Source: an uncultured Cellvibrionales bacterium | Lineage (GTDB): Bacteria > Pseudomonadota > Gammaproteobacteria > Pseudomonadales > Cellvibrionaceae | NCBI GenBank assembly: GCA_913050115.1 | Contig: CAJWZU010000014.1 | Span: forward strand, 1 to 55,624 | Direction of reading: 5' to 3' | DNA length: 55,624 nt | Shown here: positions 44,595 through 54,264 of the stretch, in pieces | Layout: each line of letters opens with the position of its first letter | Numbering within the stretch: the first letter of the stretch is position 1 | Notes under the pieces: generated by a model | Seen by the model: the letters and a program-made list of their open reading frames with translations, nothing else | Database searches by the model: none | Told to the model about the DNA's origin: nothing | Program-made: the position numbers and the translations under genes

Positions 44595-45131
44595 GTGAAA
44601 TCATTGCAAGATCAGCTGTTAGGTGCAGGCTTAGTCGATAAAAAGGCTTTAAAAAAAGCTAACAAAGACAAGCATAAGCAACAGATGGTTGCTCAGAATT
44701 CGAAGCAGTTTGCTGTCAGTGATGCCAAAGAACAGGCCGAGCTGAAGCAGCAAGAAAAGTTAGGTAAGGATCGCGCGCTGAATCAGCAACGTAATGAAGC
44801 GGCTGAAAAAAAGGCAGTTTCAGCTCAAATTAAACAATTGATTGAGGTCAACAGTCTCGAGTACCGTGGGGATGTAGATTACAACTTCGCCGATGGCAAA
44901 AAAATCAAAAAGCTGGCGGTAACTACTGATGTGCAGAGGCAACTTAGTCGGGGCCGTTTAGCCATTGTGAAACTAGGCGATAGCTACCGGTTGGTGGTGA
45001 GCGAAGTCGCTGAGAAAATTGCGCAACGCAATGACAACTATATCGTTTTACTCAATACTAAAGAGGCCGAAGTGATCGAGGAAGATGATCCCTATGCTGA
45101 CTTCCAGATACCTGATGACCTGATGTGGTAG
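44595..45131 (+). CDS. DUF2058 family protein (YaiL-like)
   Basis: A lysine/glutamine-rich 178-residue protein. The first half is a charged coiled coil, and the second is a compact domain with YNFADGKKIKKLAV and the closing DDPYADFQIPDDLMW, the DUF2058 signature. E. coli YaiL is annotated as nucleoprotein or polynucleotide-associated; its function is unclear. I choose GTG 44595 with GAGG about 10 bases upstream, giving MKSLQDQLLGAGLV, the family opening; the frame is open back to 44520. Its 3' end overlaps the convergent gene by 74 bases. Confidence 0.82.
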   Translation: MKSLQDQLLGAGLVDKKALKKANKDKHKQQMVAQNSKQFAVSDAKEQAELKQQEKLGKDRALNQQRNEAAEKKAVSAQIKQLIEVNSLEYRGDVDYNFADGKKIKKLAVTTDVQRQLSRGRLAIVKLGDSYRLVVSEVAEKIAQRNDNYIVLLNTKEAEVIEEDDPYADFQIPDDLMW

Positions 45132-46098
45132 AGGTAGTGGGTGGGTGTTGCTGCGGGTTTAACAGCCGCCAGTTTTTGGTTTTTTGATTAAAGAAGCCCA
45201 CTTCGGTGAAAGCGCGGGTGATGGTGCCGTCTTGGCGGAGTAATTTTAGCCCGCGTTGCAGTTGCTCGAAGCTTGATTTCCCCATGGGGTGCTGGCGGCT
45301 GACAATAAAATGTCGGCTGCCGCCTAAAATAACTTTTACATCGGGCACCACAGCCAGAGATAAGCCATAGGCGGCGATACTAAGATCTGGGCTGTTTTGA
45401 AAAGGCGCTAGGGTGAAGTCGACACGGCCGGCGTAGACCATTTTGACAATGTTGCGCCAAAATAAGCTGTGCTGAACGTTTTTTACGTTTAAATCTTGCA
45501 ACAGTTGCCAATCTTTTTTCCAGTTGCGATTGCTGGCAGCACTGTAATATTTCAGTTGCTTGGCGCTAGGTGGGCTAGTGGCCAGAGGATGAGTTGGATT
45601 TACATAGAGCCCGACCACAAATTCGCCATGGTTAATCACAGCGCTGCTAATGAAAATTTTGTCGGTGTTTGAACTGACATCGCTAAGCCAAATCGGTTCG
45701 CCTAATAGCGCTATTTTACCATCGCTGATATAACGCAGGTTACGCAGATAGGGCATCACCGCGTGAACTTCCAGCTCGCCTTTGTAGCCTCCTTTGTAAA
45801 GCGCTTGCTGCAGTAAGATAAAACTGGCCACGTCGCGCCGAGAGTGCTCGCCATTGTAGCTGCTAAGATTATGGATCGAGCGGCCAGCCAAAAAAAGTCG
45901 GGTGTCCTCAATAGTGTTGGGGCTAAGGACAATACTTAGAGGCTTGATCAGTGGCTCTGCCAAAGTTACATCTGTCGGCGTTGAAGGTGCAGAAATATCG
46001 GCGAAGGTAAGACTTGAAGTTATAAGCAGCCAACAGGTAAGTAGAGTGACCCATAAGGCTGTACTGCACGGATATATTTTAGCGGCTCCTCTATTCAT
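45058..46098 (-). CDS. Exported solute-binding-like protein
   Basis: A 346-residue protein with an N-terminal signal peptide (hydrophobic TALWVTLLTCWLLITSSLTF around 13-32) and the general layout of a type 2 periplasmic binding protein: HSLFWRNIVKMVYAGRVDFTLAPF and a final FEQLQRGLKLLRQDGTI block as in amino-acid-binding-like or sensor proteins. No ABC transporter is adjacent, so it may be a stand-alone sensor or orphan binding protein. The last 25 or so residues are Ser/Thr/Pro-rich and lie opposite the end of the DUF2058 gene. Confidence 0.65.
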   Translation of the reverse strand: MNRGAAKIYPCSTALWVTLLTCWLLITSSLTFADISAPSTPTDVTLAEPLIKPLSIVLSPNTIEDTRLFLAGRSIHNLSSYNGEHSRRDVASFILLQQALYKGGYKGELEVHAVMPYLRNLRYISDGKIALLGEPIWLSDVSSNTDKIFISSAVINHGEFVVGLYVNPTHPLATSPPSAKQLKYYSAASNRNWKKDWQLLQDLNVKNVQHSLFWRNIVKMVYAGRVDFTLAPFQNSPDLSIAAYGLSLAVVPDVKVILGGSRHFIVSRQHPMGKSSFEQLQRGLKLLRQDGTITRAFTEVGFFNQKTKNWRLLNPQQHPPTTSTTSGHQVSGSQHRDHLPRSLRPL

Positions 46099-46188
46099 CC
46101 AATGAGTGTAGTCGATAGTGGCATTATTTGGGCGCCTGCTGGGTTATAGTGTTTGAATATAATGCTAATAAATATTCAAGGATGAGCC

Positions 46189-46776
46189 ATGACTATTAAC
46201 TCTGCTGTCGATAATAAATCCGTTTGCTATCACAAGTTCCGTGCAGAAATGCGAGATGCTGATGTGCTGCTATTTAAAGGCCGTGGTTGGGTGTCTAATA
46301 TCATTAAGTGGAAAACCCAATCAGCCTATTCACACGCTGGCCTTGTGGCTTGGTGGGGGGACCGTTTAATGGTGCTTGAGGCTGTGGGTAAGGGGGTCCG
46401 AGCCACTCCGATTTCTTATAATTTAAAAAAATATAAAGGGGGCATCGATTACTTTCGATGCACCGAAAATCTGTCTGGACCAACCCGCCAGAGCATGCTC
46501 TCTTTTGCACAAAAACAGTTAGGTAAAGAGTACGACCATAAGCGTTTGTTTGGTTTTTTTATCAAATTGATGCTGAATAAACCGCTTCAAAAAAGTGAAT
46601 CTGTCAAAGTGCCGAGTACATTTTTTTGCTCGGAATATGTAGCTGAAATTTACGAACAGGCAGATTGTGATCTAGTAATAGAACACAGTAGTCAGTACAC
46701 CTCACCGGACAAGCTTGCCTGCTCGGAGAAATTGAAATTTGTGGGAACGTTGAAAAGCGCTAAAATTGAAATATAA
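46189..46776 (+). CDS. YiiX/YebB-like permuted NlpC/P60 cysteine amidase
   Basis: A 195-residue protein of the circularly permuted papain-like fold (YiiX/LRAT-related). The catalytic histidine is in AYSHAGLVAW near residue 46 and the cysteine in TFFCSEYVAEIY near 145, in the order His-Cys that marks the permuted family. DVLLFKGRGW opens the domain. No signal peptide is present. Family members are thought to be amidases or acyltransferases acting on lipids or peptides; the substrate is unknown. Confidence 0.8.
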   Translation: MTINSAVDNKSVCYHKFRAEMRDADVLLFKGRGWVSNIIKWKTQSAYSHAGLVAWWGDRLMVLEAVGKGVRATPISYNLKKYKGGIDYFRCTENLSGPTRQSMLSFAQKQLGKEYDHKRLFGFFIKLMLNKPLQKSESVKVPSTFFCSEYVAEIYEQADCDLVIEHSSQYTSPDKLACSEKLKFVGTLKSAKIEI

Positions 46777-46888
46777 GGTCTGAAATACGAATTTTTATTG
46801 TGGATATCTGGGCTAATTTTCATTATCGCCGAAACCCTATATTACATCTATACTTTAGAAGCCTTAATGCTAAGCAGGTCTCTAACTT

Positions 46889-47329
46889 ATGCGCTCCCCG
46901 CTAACAGAAATGACTGTTTTGGTGACGCCTGAAATGAGTAACTTTGGCGGAAAAATGCATGGCGGCGAACTTTTAAAGTTGTTGGATCAAGTGGCTTATA
47001 CCTGTGCAATGCGTTATAGCGGCAGTTATGTTGTGACTCTATCGGTCGATAATGTCCTATTTAAGCTGCCTGTGCGCATTGGTGAGCTCCTGCACTTCAA
47101 TGCCGCCGTTAATTACACCGGATGCACGTCAATGGAGATCGGAATTCAAGTTATTGCCGAAGATCTACAAAAACAGGTGTTACGCCATACCAACTCCTGC
47201 TATTTCACTATGGTAGCTATTGATAGTGAGGGTAAACCCGTGCCTGTTAAAGCACTAAGCCCGCAAACTCAGTCAGAAAAACGGCGTTGGCAGGCCGCCG
47301 ATATTCGTCGTAAGCGTCGCCAATCATGA
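46889..47329 (+). CDS. Hotdog-fold acyl-CoA thioesterase (YciA-like)
   Basis: The 146-residue single hotdog domain has the acyl-CoA hydrolase motifs: [19 protein letters not shown] near 20-38 (general base Asp in LLDQVAY), [19 protein letters not shown], and a central helix. It probably hydrolyses short to medium acyl-CoAs. Its stop overlaps an ATG of the maeA frame (ATGA at 47326-47329), but maeA more likely starts later. Confidence 0.85.
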   Translation: MRSPLTEMTVLVTPEMSNFGGKMHGGELLKLLDQVAYTCAMRYSGSYVVTLSVDNVLFKLPVRIGELLHFNAAVNYTGCTSMEIGIQVIAEDLQKQVLRHTNSCYFTMVAIDSEGKPVPVKALSPQTQSEKRRWQAADIRRKRRQS

Positions 47330-47370
47330 TACCTAGCGTCTTAATTAACCTTACAAATAATGGGAATATT

Positions 47371-49068
47371 GTGAAGAAAAAACGCCCCCTATACCTGCCT
47401 TTTGCAGGCCCAGCACTACTCGAAGCACCTCTACTCAACAAAGGCAGCGCCTTTACTGAGGTAGAACGTCAAGCATTTAACCTTGAGGGTTTGTTACCCC
47501 ACAACATTGAGACAATCGATGAGCAAGAGGCGCGCGCCTATGCGCAGTTTAGCGCCTTTGCTACTGACATAGATAAACACATTTATTTGCGCAATATACA
47601 GGACACCAATGAGACGGCTTATTATCGTCTGCTCGCTAACCACCTGGAAGAGATGCTGCCACTGATATACACACCTACCGTTGGGGAAGCCTGCCAGCGA
47701 TTTTCTAAAATATATCGTCGCAAGCGAGGGCTATTTATTGCCTACCCGGATCGTGACCGTATCGACGATATGCTGCAAAATGCCACCAAGCAAAATGTAA
47801 AGGTTATTGTAGTTACCGATGGCGAGCGCATTTTGGGATTGGGCGACCTAGGTATTGGCGGTATGGGCATTCCTATCGGTAAGCTTGCGCTTTACACTGC
47901 CTGTGGCGGTATCAGTTCGGCTTATACATTACCGGTAGTGCTTGATGTCGGCACCAACAACCAAGATTTAATTGACGACCCGATGTATATGGGCTGGCGC
48001 CATAAGCGCATTACGGGGCCTGAATACTATGCGTTTGTCGAACAATTCATTCAGGCAATCAAATTACGCTGGCCCGATGCCTTACTGCAATTCGAGGATT
48101 TTGCCGGTCACACCGCCACGCCACTGCTTAATATTTATCGCGACCAGCTCTGCTGCTTTAATGACGATATTCAGGGTACTGCAGCGGTTACAGTCGGCAC
48201 GCTACTGGCCGCATGTAAGGCTAAAGGACAGGCGCTCAAGGACCAGCGTGTGGTGTTTTGTGGTGCGGGTTCCGCTGGTTGCGGTATCGCAGGGCAACTG
48301 ATCATGCAAATGATGGCCGATGGCCTGACTGAGCTGGCGGCAAAATCGCGTATCTTCATGGTTAATCACAACGGCTTGTTGCTCGAGAACTCTGAGGGCT
48401 TACTCGACTTCCAGACGCCGCTGTGTCATGACAACACTGTCATCGAAAACTGGCAATTGCGAGGTGGCGGTAAGTATTCTGGTGTCAGTTTGCACGATGT
48501 TGTGGCAAACGCTAAACCAACTATATTAGTCGGCGTGTCGGGAATGCCAGGGCTATTCACTAAAGAACTCATTGAAACTATGTACTCGAATTGCCGTCAG
48601 CCTATAGTATTGCCACTGTCGAATCCCACCTCAAGGGTGGAGGGGCAACCGGTGGATATACTCCGCTGGACTTGCGGCGATGCGATGGTAGCCACTGGCA
48701 GTCCTTTTGATGCGGTTGACATGGGCGATGTTCATCATGAGATTGCTCAGTGTAACAACAGTTATATATTTCCGGGGGTCGGCTTGGGGGTAATTGCCTC
48801 TAAGGCGCAACGCATTACCGACAATATGATGATGGCGGCGAGTTCGGCTCTAGCAGAATGCTCGCCTTTGGCAACCGAAGGCAAGGGGCCACTTTTACCC
48901 CCGCTGTCCGATATTCGCAAGGTCAGTAAATACATCGCCAAGGCGGTGTATCTTCAAGCCATTAAAGATGGTTACGCGGTAGACATCGCTGAGGATGTTA
49001 TTGAACAAGTTATCAATAGTAACTTTTGGGAACCGGTGTATCGCGAATATCGCCGCACATCCTTTTAA
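47371..49068 (+). CDS. maeA: NAD-dependent malic enzyme
   Basis: MaeA decarboxylates malate to pyruvate with NAD+, linking the citric acid cycle to pyruvate pools. It begins [20 protein letters not shown], like E. coli Mae[20 protein letters not shown], the [10 protein letters not shown] site and [18 protein letters not shown] (NAD/malate region) are followed by [25 protein letters not shown] and [14 protein letters not shown] start at GTG 47371 (GGGA five bases upstream), giving 565 residues, the same as E. coli; ATG 47326 overlapping the thioesterase stop is the alternative. Confidence 0.94.
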   Translation: MKKKRPLYLPFAGPALLEAPLLNKGSAFTEVERQAFNLEGLLPHNIETIDEQEARAYAQFSAFATDIDKHIYLRNIQDTNETAYYRLLANHLEEMLPLIYTPTVGEACQRFSKIYRRKRGLFIAYPDRDRIDDMLQNATKQNVKVIVVTDGERILGLGDLGIGGMGIPIGKLALYTACGGISSAYTLPVVLDVGTNNQDLIDDPMYMGWRHKRITGPEYYAFVEQFIQAIKLRWPDALLQFEDFAGHTATPLLNIYRDQLCCFNDDIQGTAAVTVGTLLAACKAKGQALKDQRVVFCGAGSAGCGIAGQLIMQMMADGLTELAAKSRIFMVNHNGLLLENSEGLLDFQTPLCHDNTVIENWQLRGGGKYSGVSLHDVVANAKPTILVGVSGMPGLFTKELIETMYSNCRQPIVLPLSNPTSRVEGQPVDILRWTCGDAMVATGSPFDAVDMGDVHHEIAQCNNSYIFPGVGLGVIASKAQRITDNMMMAASSALAECSPLATEGKGPLLPPLSDIRKVSKYIAKAVYLQAIKDGYAVDIAEDVIEQVINSNFWEPVYREYRRTSF

Positions 49069-49079
49069 TCTTAGTTAAT

Positions 49080-49117
49080 CCCCCTCGGGTCCATTTGACG
49101 GTCGGAGGGGGATATTT
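49080..49117 (+). terminator. Terminator after maeA
   Basis: CCCCCTC (49080-49086) pairs with GAGGGGG (49105-49111) with a loop of about 18 bases, followed by ATATTTTG. It begins 12 bases after the stop. The T-tract is interrupted, so efficiency is uncertain. Confidence 0.6.
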
Positions 49118-49498
49118 TGCATTAATTAGGATTCCTATGCTTGTTCCTTTTATGGGTAGTTTTTCACACGTATTCAAATAGGCTGACGATGGCCTAGTTC
49201 TCACAGAAGCTGCTAATGAGGAAGAGTCCCGGCTCGCGATGGTGTTGTAGTGTTAGTCTCGGTGTTGTTGCCAGGCAGATACCCTTAGTTTTTATGTCCT
49301 GGTTTGGTAAATAAACTTTCGCAGCGGGTATAGCTGCAGTTGGGGTCTTTTTTATCGCCACGGGTAGTAATATAAGTTCTGCATTGTCGCTAGTAATTAA
49401 TGTTAATTTCTAGTCTCAGCTGAATATTTAATAGTGTGCTTAACAGGGTGCTATATGTGCACTTTAAATGACATAAGACCTAAGAAATTGACATTTTA
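49118..49498 (+). other. 380-base stretch with no established gene
   Basis: No RNA gene or promoter could be placed with confidence. On the minus strand a 34-codon frame at 49285-49389 lies between stops and reads like a small basic protein with three cysteines (DPNCSYTRCESLF), but it has no start codon. An overlapping longer open frame in another minus-strand phase also lacks a start. Either may be a gene remnant. Confidence 0.35.
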
Positions 49499-49990
49499 GT
49501 GGGTGCTAGGTTGATTGGTTTTGGTGAAAATGAAGCCGTCATAGCAGTGTTTATAGGCAATAGGCCGCCACTATTCGAATATCAACACCTGCAAAGCCTC
49601 CGTCCACTTCGGGCTGGTGAGTTGGCGCATCTGGTTGAGTGTGGTGGTAATCACTGGCGTAAAATACTCAATTGCTACGCCAAGCTGGGTTTCTCGCTCG
49701 ATCGCGAGGGTTTTGAGTGTTGGCAAGATTATCGTGACATGCAACTCTTGCAGGTGGGATCGCGACTACAGCTGCGATTCGATCGTGACTTGAACACAAC
49801 GGGGATCAATATTATTTGTGGTCGCAGTCATGCCGAGTCTTTCGATTTACCGCAGGACTTATGTTGGTCGGACGCTGGTTTTGCCAGCGACGAGCAGAGC
49901 CGCTTAATTGTTAGCCCATATTTCGATTATCGACAGCTCTCCAATCTTAAGCTCGCGTATTTGTGTCAGCGGCTTAAATCATGGCCGTGA
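49499..49990 (+). CDS. DUF6942-like protein of unknown function
   Basis: A 163-residue soluble protein. I recall this pattern as DUF6942: an IAVFIGNRPPLFEYQHLQSLRPL opening within 15-37, NHWRKILNCYAKLGFSL in the middle, and a strongly conserved end LIVSPYFDYRQLSNLKL. No catalytic motif is recognisable. The start is uncertain: GTG 49499 has no clear ribosome-binding site and TTG 49511 is an alternative. It ends 4 bases from the convergent GTPase gene. Confidence 0.7.
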   Translation: MGARLIGFGENEAVIAVFIGNRPPLFEYQHLQSLRPLRAGELAHLVECGGNHWRKILNCYAKLGFSLDREGFECWQDYRDMQLLQVGSRLQLRFDRDLNTTGINIICGRSHAESFDLPQDLCWSDAGFASDEQSRLIVSPYFDYRQLSNLKLAYLCQRLKSWP

Positions 49991-49994
49991 AAAG

Positions 49995-50951
49995 CTAATG
50001 GTCCTTGTTTTCGCGCGCCAGTTTATCGCGTTGACGCTGCGGTACACGCGCTTTTTTCCGCGCTTCTTGTTTCGCTGCCTTGGCCGCTTTTTTCTCCTCT
50101 ACAGCTATCTCTTCAAGCGCGATCATTTCCGGCGATTCAAAAGTAATACGCCCTAGCTTGCCGCTGCGCACGTCTTGTAACAGTGCTTCTGAGGCTTTGA
50201 ATAAATCGACGCGGCCGCCGCGCGCACGGCAGGCGCGGGCGATGCCAATAGCTTCCATGCGCTCAATTTCAGTGGGTGGCATCTCCTTCAGCTGATAGCG
50301 CTCCATTAAACGTTCAGGGTAGGCGAGAGCTAAGTAGTCTACTAAATAAAACGCTACATCCTCATATTCCATTGCCGTGTCTCTGATGGCACCGGTGGCG
50401 GCAAGGCGATAGCTGCCATGGAAATTTTCAATTTTTGGCCACAGAATACCCGGCGTATCGCAGAGCATAATGCCGTTGCCAAGATTGATGCGCTGCTGAC
50501 TTTTAGTGACGGCTGGCTCGTTACCAACCTTGGCAATTACCTTGCCCGCGAGGGTGTTGATTAACGTGGATTTGCCGACATTAGGAATACCAACAATCAT
50601 GGTCTGCAAAGTTTTATGCTGGCCTTCAACGTGCGGGCATAGTTTGCGGCAAAGGTCGGGTATTTGCTTGGCAATCGAAGGTTGTTCCGTAGATATGGCT
50701 AGAGTTTTGACGTTTTTTTGGCTTTCAAAATGTGCCTGCCATTTTGCGGTCATTGAAGGGTCTGCCAAATCACTCTTGCTGAGTAGCTTTATACACGGTT
50801 TGTCGCCTCTAAGCGCCTCGATCATCGGGTTTTCGCTGGAGTAGGGAATGCGCGCGTCGAGCACTTCGATCAACAAGTCGATCTTTGGTAGTACTTCCTG
50901 CATCTCTTTTTGAGCTTTGTGCATATGCCCTGGATACCAGTGGATACTCAT
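49995..50951 (-). CDS. ylqF: Ribosome biogenesis GTPase YlqF/RbgA-like
   Basis: A circularly permuted GTPase of the YlqF/RbgA group, involved in late assembly of the large ribosomal subunit. G-motifs occur in permuted order: KSDL (G4) near 58-61, then the P-loop GIPNVGKST (G1) near 121-129, then CDTPGILWP (G3). The protein opens IHWYPGHMHKAQKEM, the family signature, and ends in a lysine/alanine-rich basic tail of about 35 residues that probably binds rRNA. The 318-residue length is slightly above B. subtilis RbgA. Confidence 0.9.
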   Translation of the reverse strand: MSIHWYPGHMHKAQKEMQEVLPKIDLLIEVLDARIPYSSENPMIEALRGDKPCIKLLSKSDLADPSMTAKWQAHFESQKNVKTLAISTEQPSIAKQIPDLCRKLCPHVEGQHKTLQTMIVGIPNVGKSTLINTLAGKVIAKVGNEPAVTKSQQRINLGNGIMLCDTPGILWPKIENFHGSYRLAATGAIRDTAMEYEDVAFYLVDYLALAYPERLMERYQLKEMPPTEIERMEAIGIARACRARGGRVDLFKASEALLQDVRSGKLGRITFESPEMIALEEIAVEEKKAAKAAKQEARKKARVPQRQRDKLARENKDH

Positions 50952-51090
50952 ATATTACCTCGGCGCTTGTTGATAATTCAAAGGCCGCTATTTTAAGGGG
51001 CTTAGTTAAATACATAAACCCTTCATTCTAGGATCATTTCGTTACTCTATCGACTAGACTGAATGTATAGAAATTGTTTAAGGAGTCTAT

Positions 51091-52476
51091 ATGACAGCAA
51101 GTAAAGTAAAGCATCGTATTAGTAGCACCAGTATTCGGCCGGTAAAGTCCCTCGATCTTCTTTCTCACCGAGAAATAGCCGGTCTAATGGCGGCCGATAT
51201 GGACGTGTCGCAGCTATTTCGTGAGTGCGCATTAGCGGTACTGAACACCGACAGTAAAGAAGATGACGCTGCACAAGTGCTAGCGGATCATCATGATTTC
51301 GATATTCGAGTGGTATCGCAGTCACGCGGCTTAAAGCTTGATATCTTTAATGCGCCGATCACAGCGTTTGTCGACGGCACTATGATTCGCGGTATTCAGG
51401 AACATCTGTTCTCGGTGTTGCGTGACATTGTCTTTACCGAACACAAAATGAGTCGCGGCAGTAAGTTTGATCTACAAACCAGCGATGGCATCACCGATGC
51501 GGTATTCCGTATTTTGCGCAATGCAGGGGTCGTTAAACCCAATATTGCTCCGGCACTGGTGGTGTGCTGGGGCGGGCACTCGATAAACCGCGAAGAGTAC
51601 GACTACTCTAAACACGTCGGTTACGAGCTGGGTTTGCGCGGTCTTAATATTGGTACTGGCTGCGGTATTGGGGCTATGAAAGGGCCTATGAAAGGCGCAG
51701 CAGTGGGGCATGCCAAGCAGCAGATTACTAACGGGCGTTATGTGGGTATTACCGAACCGGGCATTATCGCCTCGGAATCGCCCAACGCTATTGTTAATGA
51801 ACTGGTTATTTTGCCTGATATCGAAAAGCGCCTAGAGGCCTTTGTACGATTGGCTCACACCATTATTGTATTTCCAGGTGGTGCAGGCACCGCTGAAGAG
51901 GTGCTCTATATTCTAAGTTTATTAATGCACCCAGATAATGCTCAAGAGCTGCCGCTGCCGTTGATTTTTGCGGCGCCTGAGTCCAACCCAGAGTATTTCG
52001 CCACGCTGGATAAATTCATCCGCATCACTTTAGGCGATGAGGCGGCGAGGTATTATCAAATAGTCGTTGGTAAGCCTGATGAAGTAGCCAGAAAGGCCAA
52101 GCGCGGTGTCGATTCTGTACATAGAGATAGGCGTAAGACACAAGAGGCCTACTATTATAATTGGCGTTTGCATATCGACAAAATGTTGCAGAGTCCGTTT
52201 GAGCCGACCCATGAAAATATGGCCAGTTTACAATTGGATCGCAGCATGCCCAAACACGAACTGGCCGCACAGTTGCGCCGCGCTTTCTCGGGTATTGTGG
52301 CTGGCAATGTTAAAGCTTTTGGTATTGAGCAAATTGCCCAACAAGGACCTTATCAAATTAGTGGCGAGGTTGAAATAATGGACGCGCTAGACGATTTACT
52401 GCGCGGTTTCGTCGAGCAGCGTCGAATGAAGCTTGGCAGCGGCGAGTATGTGCCCTGTTATCAGGTAGTGCATTAA
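51091..52476 (+). CDS. ppnN: Pyrimidine/purine-5'-nucleotide nucleosidase PpnN
   Basis: PpnN (YgdH) splits nucleoside monophosphates into base and ribose-5-phosphate and is activated by (p)ppGpp in E. coli. The LOG-family PGGAGTAEE motif is in VFPGGAGTAEEVLYIL near residue 267, with GCGIGAMKGPMKGA near 190-203. N- and C-terminal extensions that regulate the enzyme are present. The 461-residue length is close to E. coli YgdH (454). A GGAG ribosome-binding site is upstream. It is transcribed divergently from ylqF. Confidence 0.93.
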   Translation: MTASKVKHRISSTSIRPVKSLDLLSHREIAGLMAADMDVSQLFRECALAVLNTDSKEDDAAQVLADHHDFDIRVVSQSRGLKLDIFNAPITAFVDGTMIRGIQEHLFSVLRDIVFTEHKMSRGSKFDLQTSDGITDAVFRILRNAGVVKPNIAPALVVCWGGHSINREEYDYSKHVGYELGLRGLNIGTGCGIGAMKGPMKGAAVGHAKQQITNGRYVGITEPGIIASESPNAIVNELVILPDIEKRLEAFVRLAHTIIVFPGGAGTAEEVLYILSLLMHPDNAQELPLPLIFAAPESNPEYFATLDKFIRITLGDEAARYYQIVVGKPDEVARKAKRGVDSVHRDRRKTQEAYYYNWRLHIDKMLQSPFEPTHENMASLQLDRSMPKHELAAQLRRAFSGIVAGNVKAFGIEQIAQQGPYQISGEVEIMDALDDLLRGFVEQRRMKLGSGEYVPCYQVVH

Positions 52477-52673
52477 ATCGACCGCTAGGTTGGGTAGGGC
52501 GATTTCTTATCCGTCGCCTAAGCCAGTGTTTTCTGCGAGCATTCCACGCAGAAAAACGCGCGTCGTCGGTATATATTGGCTGCTCAGGCAGTAAAAACCT
52601 GTTATGTCAGCCTCTTATAAGAGAGTACTTTAGGATCCTAAGACCCATATGCAGGGTTCTGCAGTTAAAGCGA

Positions 52674-53369
52674 TTACTGCTTAACCGGGAGGTTGTTTTT
52701 ACCGACACTGCAGGCGCAAATACGGCTGATATGAGCAAGCGATAAGCCGCTTTCACTTTGCCATTGATTGAATGCGGTTTGAATTTTAAGTTGGTCTCGT
52801 TTACTGCTTGGGTTGTCCCTGATATCAATATCAGCGAGTTGCAGGCAGTGCACCACGTCTTTGGTCAAAACGTATGTATCAATGCCGAGGTTGCGTAACA
52901 CCCGCGGCCCAGTCATGCCGCCAAGGCGGTTGCCGCGTTTCTTCATTAATTGAAACAGCTCAACAAGGTTGTCACTAGGCCAGTGACCAATAAACTCGCC
53001 AAAGCTGTTGTGTTCTCGCTCTATGTCCAAAATAAACTGTGCATTTTTAGGCACACTAATGATTTTCTGCATGTTGCGCACAATGCGGGTGTCTTTACCT
53101 AAACGTTCAATTTGTTCAGGTGACAGCAAAAGCATTTTAAGGGGCACAAAAGAAAAGAAGGCGTCTTCAAAACCCTGCCATTTTAGATTGATTACCCGCC
53201 AGACAAATCCTGCTTGAAATATACAGCGGGTCATTTCGGCCAAAAACCGGTCACTGCCAATATTACTAGCAGCCGTGGGCGATACAACCTCTGGCAATAG
53301 GGCTTGCAACTGAGCTTTACCGCCTTTTCGTTTTAAGGCGCGTTGGTATATCTGGTCGAATGATTGCAT
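52674..53369 (-). CDS. DNA-3-methyladenine glycosylase I-like protein
   Basis: A 231-residue helix-hairpin-helix protein related to Tag, which removes 3-methyladenine from DNA. Family blocks are EMTRCIFQAGFVWRVINLKW near 50-69, DTRIVRNMQKI, and the KRGNRLGGMTGPRVLRNLGID segment near 145-165. The N-terminus lacks the CxW opening and zinc-snap residues of E. coli Tag, so it belongs to the shorter COG2818 variant and its activity is not proven. Transcribed alone, convergent with ppnN. Confidence 0.82.
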   Translation of the reverse strand: MQSFDQIYQRALKRKGGKAQLQALLPEVVSPTAASNIGSDRFLAEMTRCIFQAGFVWRVINLKWQGFEDAFFSFVPLKMLLLSPEQIERLGKDTRIVRNMQKIISVPKNAQFILDIEREHNSFGEFIGHWPSDNLVELFQLMKKRGNRLGGMTGPRVLRNLGIDTYVLTKDVVHCLQLADIDIRDNPSSKRDQLKIQTAFNQWQSESGLSLAHISRICACSVGKNNLPVKQ

Positions 53370-53843
53370 ATTGCATTACTGCTGTTAGTTGGCTGATAAC
53401 TGTAACGAATTGTTAATGCTTTTAGTCAAGCTCAAGCAAAAAAAACTAATAATACCTTAATTACCTGCCCTCAAATACCCATCAACTATTATCAAATGCC
53501 CCATCAAATAGTAGGGCTTTTCTTTTTAGTTTGGCCCACTTTGTACACACCGCATCAAGCGCACCACATGAATAGGTTTAGCTTGAATTGGCAGTTTGTT
53601 TGAGTCAGCTAACAGTGCCAACCAATAACCCCTGTCCTCAATTGTTTATCAATTCGCACCAATTAAAGGCATAAATCACATTAGATGCACAGTAGCATTT
53701 AACATCCATTTAATGCTCGGCTGGTTTTCTAAATTATTGATATTAATGGGGTTTTTTAGGTGTTACATGCAAGCTTTTGAAGTGAGGGGGGCGCAAGATT
53801 GCGCCTAACATCAGCACAAGCCTGAAACCCCTTTAACCACCAG
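53370..53843 (+). other. AT-rich intergenic stretch before the attC sites
   Basis: No gene is visible. The Tag-like gene's promoter should be at its left end. It holds an inverted repeat GGCGCAA/TTGCGCC at 53791-53806 and several TAAC/GTTA trinucleotide contexts (for example GTTACATGC near 53762) that may be eroded attC halves. Base composition is lower in G+C than the flanking housekeeping genes. Confidence 0.5.
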
Positions 53844-53949
53844 GGCTAACACTATGATTTGAAATGGCTTTAGCATAAAATGAATAAAATTTTTAAGCGA
53901 AGCCACCACAAACATTAGATGTGGGTTCGCATCTAATTAGTTGTTATGC
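53844..53949 (+). repeat. attC-like integron recombination site 1
   Basis: A 106-base imperfect palindrome. The left core is GGCTAAC (53844-53850) followed by ACTATGATTTG; the right core is GTTATGC (53943-53949), preceded by CTAATTAGTT, the matching L' arm. Inner arms ATGGCTTTAGC and GCGAAGCCAC also pair. The left core deviates at one position from RYYYAAC. It lies directly upstream of a cassette-like ORF, as expected for the site of a preceding cassette. Confidence 0.6.
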
Positions 53950-53958
53950 ATTAAGGCT

Positions 53959-54264
53959 ATGAAAATTATCTACCCGCTAATTCAGCTAGAAATACCAATA
54001 GACATCGCACAGGCTAATGGCCCTTTCGAGGAGTTTAAGCAGGACGTTTCAATCGTAACGGTTACTCTTTCGAATGGAACTGTGTATGAACGTGTGTTGG
54101 TTCTTTATCCAAATTATGTGATTGCAGTAGCTGATAGTGAGATGCTCCCGTTCAAGCCTTCTGAGGTTGTGGTTGTTCATCAAGGGTCGAAAGAGAGTTG
54201 TAGGTTTAAGGATTTCAATTGGGTGTTTTGGTATGATCCAAATGAATTGTCAAAAAATGCATAA
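53959..54264 (+). CDS. Unrecognised integron-cassette protein
   Basis: A 101-residue soluble protein of unknown family. ATG 53959 lies 10 bases after the GTTATGC crossover core; its stop TAA is part of the next attC (GCATAAC), the hallmark arrangement of a gene cassette. The sequence is predicted beta-rich (VSIVTVTLSNGTVYERVLVL) and ends WVFWYDPNELSKNA. An in-frame TTG start at 53941 falls within attC 1, so I reject it. The Shine-Dalgarno AAGG is unusually close to the ATG. Confidence 0.65.
   Translation: MKIIYPLIQLEIPIDIAQANGPFEEFKQDVSIVTVTLSNGTVYERVLVLYPNYVIAVADSEMLPFKPSEVVVVHQGSKESCRFKDFNWVFWYDPNELSKNA

Noticed and set aside
53791-53806. GGCGCAA/TTGCGCC hairpin as part of a third attC
   Set aside because: It is a short simple inverted repeat; no pair of R'' and R' cores with proper arm spacing brackets it.
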